From NCBI RefSeq assembly GCF_032854445.1, contig NC_088296.1, forward strand, positions 21,379,853-21,443,852: a stretch of 64,000 bases of DNA, written 5' to 3'. The DNA comes from Liolophura sinensis. Its lineage: Eukaryota > Mollusca > Polyplacophora > Chitonida > Chitonidae. The notes below the pieces were generated by a model. The model worked only from the letters and a program-made list of their open reading frames with translations. It ran no database searches and had not been told where the DNA came from. Position 1 is the first letter of the stretch; each line of letters starts with the position of its first letter. The position numbers and the translations under genes are program-made. Positions 53,868 to 62,294 of the stretch are shown here, piece by piece.

Positions 53868-55200
53868 CTACTTTTGAAGGCTGTAATGTATAAACTACGT
53901 GTACTTTTGGAGGCTATCATATATGACATATTCTTGAAGACTATGCAAGATATACTGTTCTGCATAACCTACTTTTGAAGGCTAAATATGACCTACTTTT
54001 GAAGGCTATGTATGAACCACCTGAACTTTTGAAGGTTATGTATGAACCACCTGTACTTTTGAAGGCTATGCATGAACCACCTGTACTTTTGAAGGCTATG
54101 CATGAACCACCTGTACTTTTGAAGGTTATGTATGAACCACCTGTACTTTTGGAGGCTATGTATGAACCACACATGCTTTTCAAGGCTATGTATAAACCAC
54201 CTGTACTTTTGAAGGCTACATATGAACCACCTGTACTTTTGAAGGCTATGCATGAACCACGTGTACTTTTTAAGGCTATGCATGAAACACCTGTACTTTT
54301 GAAGGTTATTCATGAACCACGTGTACTTTTAAAGGCTATGCATGAACCACGTGTACTTTTGAAGGTTATTCATGAACCACGTGTACTTTTGAAGGCTATG
54401 CATGAACCACGTGTACTTTTTAAGGCTATGCATGAAACACCTGTACTTTTGAAGGTTATTCATGAACCACGTGTACTTTTAAAGGCTATGCATGAACCAC
54501 GTGTACTTTTGAAGGTTATTCATGAACCACGTGTACTTTTGAAGGCTATGCATGAACCACGTGTACTTTTTAAGGCTATGTATGAAACACCTGTAATTTT
54601 GAAGGTTATTCATGAACCACGTGTACTTTTAAAGGCTATGCATGAACCACGTGTACTTTTGAAGGCTATGCATGAACCACGTGTACTTTTGAAGGTTATG
54701 TATGAACCACCTGTACTTTTGGAGGCTATGTATGAACCACACGTGCTTTTCAAGGTTATGTATGAACCACGTGTACTTTTGAAGGATATGCATGATACAC
54801 ACGTACTTTTGAAGGCTACGATATACTTTTGAAGGCTATGCATGAACCACATGTACTTTGGTAGGTTATCATATATGACATTCTTGAAGACAATGTATGA
54901 TCTACTGTTACATTTATTTATTTATTTATTTACGCCACACTCAAGAATATTTCACTTTTACGGCGGCCAGCATTATGGTGGGAGGAAACCGGACAGAGCC
55001 CACGGGAAACCCACAACCATCCGCAGGTTGCTGCCAGACCTTCCCCCTTACGGCCGGAGAGGATCTACTGTTAGAGGTTCCGCATAACCTACTTTTGAAG
55101 ACTAAATATGACCTACTTTTCACTGTTTAATATGACCTACTTTTCAAGGCTAAATTTGACCTACTTTTGGAGGTTATGCATTGTCCACTTCTGGGGGCTA
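53868..55200. repeat. 30-bp minisatellite in ZNF-3 intron 2
   Basis: About 29 good units of 'CTTTTGAAGGCTATGCATGA' + 'ACCACCTGTA', with degenerate units on both sides. Because 30 is a multiple of three, both strands stay open for 80-285 codons (plus strand 'LLKAMHEPRV' repeated). These frames lack any other sign of being genes. From about 54270 a 150-bp block of five units repeats. A SINE (54911-55061) is inserted near the right end. By the exon model for ZNF-3 the array is intronic, spanning much of the space between exons 2 and 3. Confidence 0.93.
54911..55061 (-). repeat. SINE-A inserted in the minisatellite
   Basis: 5'-truncated reverse copy with tail (TTTA)n at the left and 'CTTACGGCCGGAGAG' at the right. 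It is flanked by perfect 12-bp direct repeats 'GATCTACTGTTA' at 54899-54910 and 55062-55073. Minisatellite-like units resume after it, so the array existed before the insertion. Confidence 0.93.
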
Positions 55201-55581
55201 TCCATTGGGGGCAACTGGGGGCATTGCCTACTTTTGGAGGCAAATATGCCATAACTTAGTCAAACAAAACTTCTATCAACTATTTTGGAAGAAAACAAAC
55301 AGATACGCACAAAGTACACACAGGCCTTCCCTGTATTTGAACCCACAGCTGTTGCCACAAACGGCTTTAGGATAATGAGTACTAATCATGACTACATACA
55401 TGTAGGCTACTCGAAATGCTGACATTAACAGGAAGTTGTCATCTCATACAGGTATGAATTTAAAATACCTCGCGGGAATAGAATGACATTTATTGTGAAG
55501 CGGACAGAGGCAAAGAAAAGTAAATAAATATTACATTTTGAGACAAACGCATGAAATGTACAGTGTAAAGCTGTAGCTTAC

Positions 55582-55812
55582 CAGTCTGTATTGCCGTGCA
55601 GTTTAATATGCCTTGACAAAGATTAAATTCATCTGAAAACATCGGAATCTGAAGTTTAACCTTCTCAGCCGCAACAGGTGGCTGGCTGGAGATCAATGAG
55701 GGCAGTAAATCTATTGTTTTGGTGTATTTAAATTCAATAGTACATTTCTCACAATCTCTTCGGCTAACGCACTGTTTAAACAGATTATAATCTTCAAAAG
55801 TAAGACCACTGG
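55582..55812 (-). CDS. ZNF-3, exon 2 (unrecognised N-terminal domain)
   Basis: An exon of 231 bp, phase 1 in and phase 1 out, with acceptor 'GTCCAGATTTAG' and donor 'AGACTG|GTAAGC'. It is open over all 77 codons: 'SGLTFEDYNLFKQCVSRRDC', 'EKCTIEFKYTKTIDLLPSLI', 'SSQPPVAAEKVKLQIPMFSD', 'EFNLCQGILNC'. Five Cys in the pattern C-x5-C-x2-C ... C-x5-C suggest a small metal-binding or disulfide fold. Joined to exon 3 the split codon gives Asp and the frame continues into the SUMO-motif region. Joined to exon 1 it gives Ala. The position resembles N-terminal interaction modules of other ZNFs (ZAD, KRAB, SCAN, BTB), but it matches none that I recognise. An extracellular-type domain of a different gene remains possible. 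Confidence 0.55.
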
Positions 55813-55852
55813 CTAAATCTGGACACTAATCTTTTAACTTCATTTACTTAAT

Positions 55853-56112
55853 AATTTGATTGTCACTTACTGGAATACTCAACAATATTTCTCGTATATG
55901 GCTGCAGTCGATTTTATGGGTGGAAGCACTAAGGTAAAACCACAGCCCTTTGGCAAGTTACTCGCAAACTCTTACAGATGTGTTTTTTCAAAAAATGAAC
56001 ACATCTGGCAAATGGCAAAAGTACGTCACTGACTGCTTTGTGCCACCACAGTCCCACTAACAGTGAGAAAAAAGAAATATGTATATCCATTCTCCAAGGT
56101 TGGGTTTGAACC
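55853..56112 (-). repeat. SINE-C, near full length
   Basis: Tail side 'CTTACTGGAATACTCAACAA', body 'GGTGGAAGCACTAAGGTAAA' and 'CCACAGCCCTTTGGCAAGTT', and head side with B box (minus) 'GATGCGGGTTCAAACCC'. It lies in the ZNF-3 intron between exons 1 and 2. Confidence 0.65.
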
Positions 56113-56211
56113 CGCATCTTGTGGGTCCTAGTGATTGAAAAAAAAAAAATGAATGAATGAATGAACTAGAGTTAACCATTTTTCAGCCCGGTGATGATGA
56201 GGAGTCATTAA

Positions 56212-56465
56212 GTGTGTGTATATATACTGTGGCAAGTCCATGCCGCCACTATAGTATCATACTGTAGACACCAGACATGACATGTCCCCAATCACATCAT
56301 AGTGAGAGAAGGCCAACCAGTCCTGTTTCCTTGCTCTAGCCTATCAATGCTGATCGCCAAGCCAGGCAGCAAATAGTACGATTTTTAAGGTCTTCGGTAT
56401 GAGCCGACCTGGTAGCAATTGAAAAGCAAACATTTCTATCCACTTGGCCACCACACTCCACCTAA
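56212..56465 (-). repeat. SINE-B copy
   Basis: 'GTAGACACCAGACATGACAT', 'GCCAACCAGTCCTGTTT' and 'GCTGATCGCCAAGCCAGG', with the A-box-like head on the minus strand 'GTGGTGGCCAAGTGGATAG'. Diverged from the 60300 copy. Confidence 0.65.
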
Positions 56466-57213
56466 TCCTTAGGTTTAACCCTCAATTTTCATGTCTTAAA
56501 CAGCAACTTCTTTGCAGCAAAACCTGAACTAGCAATCTGTCAGACTAGAGTTAACTACTAAAACTGTGTACGCCACTGTTTCTCAGTATAAAGCAATATC
56601 AAAGCAGCTATACAAACAGAATTATCTCCCTTTACCCACTCAGACCTATTTTCAAATGGGCAAGTCAGAATACCAACTGCAGACTGTCATTGTATTTTTT
56701 CGAATTATTTATCAATCTGGAATTTTAGTCAATTCAACTAAATCACATGTGCCAGGTAGAGCCACTCAGCGACTGATACATGTCCCTAACTCTGGGCTAC
56801 AGAAATGGCAGTAGACTGTGGATTTTAACAAGGGACATAACTGATGCGGTCAGGATACTGAAGTATGGCAGCCCAAATCCTTCATTAAATAAACTGAGAG
56901 TTTGAGATGTCCTAAAATCATTTGATGGGTTTTTTATTCTTATCACAGATCCACTGTAGTTTTATGTGCGTGTGTATGCATTAAATTGGTTTGACTTACC
57001 TGATTTATTTTGTTTTACTTTTTTTTACATTTATTTATTTTTTTTTGGGGGGGATTAAAATTAGTACGGCCATGGCCATATCTGCTGTAGTGCTTCCCGA
57101 CGCCACTGCTGGTAATATTTATCAAACACAACATGTCTTCCACCAATACGATATATCCCTATCATCTTGGTAACGGCTGGTGGTCATAATTGACACATAT
57201 TTTACACAAGCGA

Positions 57214-57320
57214 CAGTTATCCACTCCTATTCATGGTTTTGCAGTGATGTCATAGCTGCTTTGAGCCAATCAACAATCAACACACTCTTGGTCATGTGAC
57301 TAAGTAATGGAGGTGAAATT
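57214..57320. repeat. Duplicated CCAAT / E-box segment, left copy
   Basis: 'TTTGAGCCAATCA' followed by 'TTGGTCATGTGACT', within about 105 bp shared with 58796-58905. It lies 3' of ZNF-3 exon 1. It could be regulatory or simply a repeat fragment. Confidence 0.5.
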
Positions 57321-57631
57321 TCACCCGGATTTTCATATTCAAAAAAAAAGAGAAAAATATAGCTGTTAGGTTAAAAATTCTTACTGGAAAAACAATTAGA
57401 ATATGCCAAGCCTTCAAATATGATAGTTTCATTCCCATGTAGTACTTTGAACTTTAGGAATCAGCCAAAATCAGCATTTTGCTCATTTAGCTCTGTGATA
57501 TTTATCACCTCCTGCTTCTTGTCAGGAACCCAGCTGTTCAAAACTATGAATTATCATTTTTGGCATGAGTGTTGTAGCTCTGTCACCTACATGTCCAGAG
57601 ACAGAGAGAGAGTGAATGAGTGCACAAATAC

Positions 57632-57741
57632 CTGAGTTTGGAAGGTCAGTTGAGTTGATCAGATCCATATCATTCTCAGCACAGCTATTTTCCATATTTT
57701 CCATAGCTGTGTGTGTTTTCAGCAACTACAACATCATCTTC
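57632..57741 (-). CDS. ZNF-3, exon 1 (start codon exon)
   Basis: A 110-bp exon bounded by an excellent acceptor, 'TTTTATTTTTTGTGCTTTGC' + 'AG', at 57742 and donor 'AACTCAG|GTATTTG'. Coding starts at ATG 57704: 'MENMENSCAENDMDLINSTD' then 'LPNS', ending in phase 1, which fits exon 2. Upstream in the same exon a three-codon open frame (ATG ATG TTG TAG), in frame with the main start, could act as a minute uORF. An acceptor before it means at least one further 5' non-coding exon, perhaps near 59225-59400. Exons 1 + 2 + 3 give 503 codons including the stop, that is 502 residues. The join rests on splice-site quality and matching phases, not on transcripts. Confidence 0.5.
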
Positions 57742-57847
57742 CTGCAAAGCACAAAAAATAAAAGTTTAAATCTTTTTTCGCCAATGGATGCATTTAAACA
57801 TTAGACCCATCGAGCTATTGAGACCGATAGTGCTTCATTCCTGTAAC

Positions 57848-58474
57848 TGGTTGAGGAATGTACCTCTCTGAGAGTTACGGGGAATAACTGCTTTTAATGT
57901 GTCGGATTGACAGTAAGCCAAATTTACTGCGTCTTCACACATCACATTTTCCCTAGCATATATCGTACATACAAGTCGCGTGATCCATGTGAGCCAGGAA
58001 AAAAATAACATCATTAAAGGGAGATAAAACCTATGGCAATCCTTATGGACAAGGCCAGTCCTGTGGTCTATTTTGTTGTCGGATGGAACTGATCGTTTCA
58101 ACTTCGTTCCTTCTTGCAGTGATCAGAATGGTGGCAGGCAGTTTACGGCTGATCGCTTCAACTTCGTTCCTTCTTGCAGTGATCAGGATGTGGCAGGCAG
58201 TTTACTGCCAGAGTGGGTGTAGCGTCTGAAAATGTATTTGTTTCGTGAATTTGAGTGGTTGTCATGGATTGTTTTTGGTTCACCGAGACTCAGAACGGGC
58301 TAGTTGTTTATGGGGACCACTCAGTTGACATCGATTTACGCTCAGGAATATTTTATGCACGTTAAAATGCAGTAATTATGGCTTACTGTCGATCCGACAC
58401 ATCAGAAGTAGTTATTCCCAGTGACTATCCCAACACTTCATGTTGCTTGGTACAGCAAGTTAAATTCCGCAACT
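57848..58474. mobile_element. MITE family M1, copy 2
   Basis: Ends 'CTGGTTGAGGAATGTACC' and (opposite strand) 'AGTTGCGGAATTTAACTTGC'. Shared blocks are 'GGGAATAACTGCTTTTAATG', 'TGTCGGATTGACAGTAAGCC' and 'CTGAAAATGTATTTGTTTCG'. The interior block around 'AAAGGGAGATAAAACCTATG' is inverted compared with copy 1. A direct 60-bp repeat ('TTCAACTTCGTTCCTTCTTG') inside it is absent from copy 1. It lies just upstream of ZNF-3 exon 1. Confidence 0.85.
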
Positions 58475-58795
58475 ATACTGTAGCTTTAGGTGTTCTCTGT
58501 TTGGAGTGACAGTGAATTTTGGGGAAGGTTTGCCACGGTAGTTTTTTTTTTTTTTTTTTTTATTCTAAAGAATGGATTGGTATTGCTTGTGAAAGTTAAC
58601 GCATAGATGATTTACATGTATTTAGGAATTTTACTCTAAAGACCTGATTTAATTTTCAGATAAATAATAAATTTACATGTAATAAACACATATTTACATT
58701 TCAAAGTTACACAAAATAAATTGTTCAAAAACATTTTACTTGGCTTGTAAGTTCCAAGCCCTGTGCTCAGGGAAGAGATTACAGGCATCTGATTA

Positions 58796-58905
58796 TTCAC
58801 TCTCCCCTACCCCAGTATTCATAGTTTTTGCATTGCTGTCATAGCTCCTCTGAGCCAATCATCAGCACACACTTTGGTCACGTGACTGACTAGCGTTCTG
58901 GAGTT
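58796..58905. repeat. Duplicated CCAAT / E-box segment, right copy
   Basis: 'CTCTGAGCCAATCATCAGCA', then 'TTTGGTCACGTGACTGACTA'. The CCAAT box and the CACGTG palindrome are intact here. The partner is at 57214-57320. The two copies bracket ZNF-3 exon 1 and M1 copy 2. Confidence 0.5.
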
Positions 58906-59224
58906 AAAAAAAAGCCAATTTAACCTACTTGAGATAGGCATTGAAGACCATTTTAGAATTTAAAACAATAAAAAAATCTCCTTGCGAGGAACCTGCGTGC
59001 TTGAAACTATAAACTAGCCTAGTGAATTACACGATGATTAAGTGTGTTTAGCACAAATGTTGCAAACCTGAAAAAAATCTTCAGTTTATGCTATGTCTAC
59101 AAAACCTCCACATTGGATTCCCTTCTTTGTAAGCCGTTATCCTCACTGAACTTACGGTCTCTGGCCAAAATAGTCGATAGAAGACAAAGACTGCACACAG
59201 AAGATCAACAGACCTACAAGTCGC

Positions 59225-59400
59225 TAATTTGCTGAGTACTTCTAGGCATTTTGAAGACAGGTATTTTCCACACCTGAATAACCGGAAATCACATGAGGTA
59301 TCTGCGGCGCGATTACAACGCGCCTCAACTCGCTGCGGGAGAGTAGAAATTCTTAATCGGTCCAATGTCTGGAAAGTAAACTGCAAAGGCGGGCATCAAA
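59225..59400 (-). promoter_or_regulatory. Candidate ZNF-3 promoter or first exon region
   Basis: A local CpG-rich patch with an ETS-like 'ACCGGAAATCACATGAGG' next to an E-box and a dyad 'GCGCGATTACAACGCGC'. It lies 1.5 kb upstream of the exon 1 acceptor on the gene's strand, the right place for the missing non-coding exon. No initiator or TATA box is evident. Confidence 0.3.
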
Positions 59401-59409
59401 AACGACATG

Positions 59410-60100
59410 AGAAAGTTTGAATTCTTCTCAGCATCATTCCTGGACTACAGAAGACAATGTTTTGACTACGGAACGAATAACCCGCTACATTATCTAATAT
59501 TAAGGCTACTTGTTTTCCTGTTCTTTGACATATAATTTACACTTACACCAAAATGTATATCATTACGTATGTATAAGAACATAAACATCAATTGTTTGAA
59601 AGCGATCATTTCATCACTTCTGCATTGTCTTTGCTTATATATACGGCTTTTTAATTACGCCATAGCGCGTTTTATTTTTTAAATTATTTATCACACTGAT
59701 TGGTGCTTTTAACGCTTCTCACAATCAGCCTATCAAATCTTCGTTTGTTTCTTAATTTTTTTTTTTTTTGGGCGCAGTAATGTTTCACAATATTATATTA
59801 TGTTTTCATCTCTAATAACAACGAAATATAGGCTGAAAGTTCCTTTTTTTATCCGCAAAAAGGCTGAGGAAATAGGGTAGTACACATAGCCTATCAGAGC
59901 TTGGCCTATCCCATTGTTCTTTGCAGTAACCAAGTGCCAAGATCGCCAATTTCAAAGTGTTTAAAAAGTCTGACTAGATTTGGGATTGAGGCAGTTACCC
60001 CAACCACTGAAACACTCATTGCCTCCAACACAACTTACTCGGTTGTGTCTTTGAATAATACATGTATGTATGTCATAAAATGGCCAAAGAACCAAGGTTT
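59410..60100. other. AT-rich spacer
   Basis: No supported exon. Contains poly-T near 59755 and an open frame at 59901-60122 that runs into a SINE tail and is not called. Confidence 0.45.
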
Positions 60101-60102
60101 TT

Positions 60103-60285
60103 TAATTGATTTATTTATTTGAATCATGTTTTACGCTGTTCTCAAGAATATTTCACTTAGACGACGGCGGCCAAAATTATTGTTGGAGGAAACAGGGCAT
60201 AGCGCACGGGAAACTCACGACCATCAGCAGGTTGCTGGAAGACCGTCCCATTTACGGTCGAAGAGGAGGACAGCATGAGCTGGAC
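60103..60285 (-). repeat. SINE-A, head-truncated
   Basis: 'CATGTTTTACGCTGTTCTCA', 'AGACGACGGCGGCCAAAATT', 'CATCAGCAGGTTGCTGGAAG' and 'GACAGCATGAGCTGGAC'. Its right part is where homology to block A (51211) begins. Confidence 0.85.
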
Positions 60286-60299
60286 ATTACATGGACTTT

Positions 60300-60553
60300 G
60301 ATTGAATCAAGTATAATGAGTTAAGTATAATGTCGAAGACACCAGATATGACACTATACAGTCACGTTATACCGACACCGGGTCAGCCAGTCCTGTTTAG
60401 TTACTCTAACAGGCTCTCAGTGCTGAGCGCCAAGCGAGGCCGTAAGAATTAGGCGACCATTTTAAAAAGTCTATAGTATGATCCAACCCAGGTTTGAGCC
60501 CAGGTCTCCCCGTCTTATAGGCGGACTAACCATTCGTCCACCTAAGCCGTCCC
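60300..60553 (-). repeat. SINE-B, best copy
   Basis: Tail-side 'ATGTCGAAGACACCAGATAT', body 'GTTATACCGACACCGGGTCA' and 'CTCTCAGTGCTGAGCGCCAA', head (minus) 'GACGGCTTAGGTGGACGAAT' as A box and 'CTGGGCTCAAACCTGGG' as B box. This tRNA-headed family is distinct from SINE-A. The MITE at 60554 abuts its head. Confidence 0.75.
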
Positions 60554-60765
60554 GGGGCCGATTCAGCAAGGCCGTTTTTTAGTCAAAATTCAAAACCTCT
60601 TCACAATGCAAAGTTGTTGGTAGTGGAAGTTGGAATTTAGACACATTTGTCTTGAGATAACATTGACAAGGTGAGCAAAATTTAGTTTCTAAAATCGAAA
60701 AATAAGCTTTCAGACTGCAATTTTTAAATTAAATAAGTCGGATATTGCTTTGTGGAATCGGCCTC
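60554..60765. mobile_element. MITE with GGGGCCGATTC ends, second full copy
   Basis: Begins 'GGGGCCGATTCAGCAAGG' and ends 'CTTTGTGGAATCGGCCTCC'. The interior resembles 27820-28033 ('CAAAACCTCTTCACAATGC', 'GTGGAAGTTGGAATTTAG'), with similar length (about 212 bp). Confidence 0.8.
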
Positions 60766-60965
60766 CGATACATTGGAAGCCCAGCCCATGCTAGCTGACA
60801 CACTTATCTATACAATACACGTGCACTGGACATTAGTAGTGTCTTAGCTATAGATTGGGCTTTTGGTGGCCACGTAGCATGGAAAATTAATTACAGTCCT
60901 CAATACGTCGCCGTTTCTTCTGGAGCAAACTAGTTTGGCCCACGGAATACCAAATATTCTATCAT

Positions 60966-61030
60966 TTCATCAGCCCCCCCCCCCCCCCCCCAAAAAAAAA
61001 CACACACACACACACACTCACACACAACTC
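60966..61030. repeat. Poly-C, poly-A, (CA)n tract
   Basis: A run of C, then A, then CACACACA with one CT interruption. The equivalent place in block A (about 51835) has only 'CAACCCCAAAG', so the tract expanded after the duplication. Confidence 0.95.
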
Positions 61031-61194
61031 ATATTGATTGAGCAGATTCCAACGCGTCCTCCGAAAAACGGTCACTTTATTGTTCATTGCACTGTCAGTA
61101 TGTCTTAATCTACTTATTTCACCAACCATTTAACACAGTAACAATATTTTCCTAATTTATTTTTGTACATGTACTGACGTGGGATTTGGTTTCC

Positions 61195-61400
61195 ACATTT
61201 TGAATTGATTGGTAGATTGATTGGGGGTATTTAATGCCGTGCTCAGGTCTTGTCCAGTTTTATTACAACAGTCATGCAGTTTTATGCGTGGAAAGAAACT
61301 AGAATGAAGCACCGACTTTGACAAACCGTATGGCTTACAGTCACAGCGAGAGTTGTATTCGAACTCGCAACCAGATTGGTCAAGAAATGATAATAACTGC
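61195..61400 (-). repeat. SINE-C copy
   Basis: Partner of 52005-52195: 'GGGTATTTAATGCCGTGCTC', 'AGAATGAAGCACCGACTTTG', head 'CTGGTTGCGAGTTCGAA' on the minus strand. Confidence 0.6.
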
Positions 61401-61639
61401 TTTAACAATCTGAAGTGCAAGGCCCGTCCCTAATTTAGAAGATCGTTACCGCCAGATACACCGCAGATCTGAGGTGCATTTATATTTTCCACTGTTTATC
61501 TTTCAGTCAACTTAATATGAAGCTGATTCTGCCGGACATAAGTATACCTGTAATCTGCCTTATGTCTTTGGCCTGCTTGATTTTACTGTATCCGGTTAGG
61601 CTAGTCGGTTTCAGGTGCTCAGGCAATGGGCCTCCATGT

Positions 61640-62287
61640 CCACTAGAAACAATCAAAGTCTGAGGCGATATAATAGGTCCAAATATCAAAGGTATACAAC
61701 TTCGCCCTAAGCAGAGACAAAAATACAATGACAAATTATAAGAGATTGTTTATTTGCAAGTCTATAGCGTAATTCATTTATCCGCAATCTTGAGCAGGTG
61801 TTCGAATGTCCTGTCAGACCGGCTTACACCCTCGACTAACCATTGGCGTGATTTCCGGCAAATCAAGTGACCTCGCCGTGGTAAACCCTAAAAGGTCAAG
61901 CAGGTCCTTTTGTGAGCATATCAGGAACACATGCAATCCCAGCATGAAGAAACACAAAACACGCCCGTCAGGTGGGAAATCATCATCTTTCTAGATATGT
62001 TGATTGTTTTAAAGGGGAAAATATTCTGAATTTAAAGAAAAACACAGTAGGCCTACATATTAAGTATACAAATCTGATATCCCGTAACATGCCGACAAAT
62101 ACAAAATAAGGTGAGAAACAGTTAATACTGCAAAATATAAACGGAGGTTACAGGTTTTCCTACAGTCACTTGAAATTCACTTTCTAAATGGCATCTACCA
62201 ACAAGCGTTGTTTCCTTGATAATTTGATAATTTGTGACAAATATCGCCCTTCCGGAAGTCAGACTTCCTTCTCATATTTGTAACAGT
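61640..62287. other. ZNF-4 3' flank, present only in block B
   Basis: Sequence missing from block A. No separate gene is seen. The open frame at 61806-61994 is short and unrecognised. Confidence 0.45.
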
Positions 62288-62293
62288 TTTATT
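62288..62293 (-). terminator. Possible poly(A) signal of ZNF-4
   Basis: AATAAA on the minus strand, 1 base after the TGA stop codon. This is unusually close. If used, the 3' untranslated region would be only 10-30 nt, so a distal signal is also likely. Confidence 0.25.
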
Positions 62294-62294
62294 T

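Noticed and set aside
53975-54832. 285-codon open frame 'LLKAMHEPRV' repeated, plus antisense frames
   Set aside because: A product of the stop-free 30-bp minisatellite. Both strands are open, there is no non-repeat coding flank, and it falls in the inferred ZNF-3 intron.
58141-58205. Small tandem repeat as a regulatory site
   Set aside because: A 60-bp direct duplication inside the M1 MITE copy. Explained by the element.
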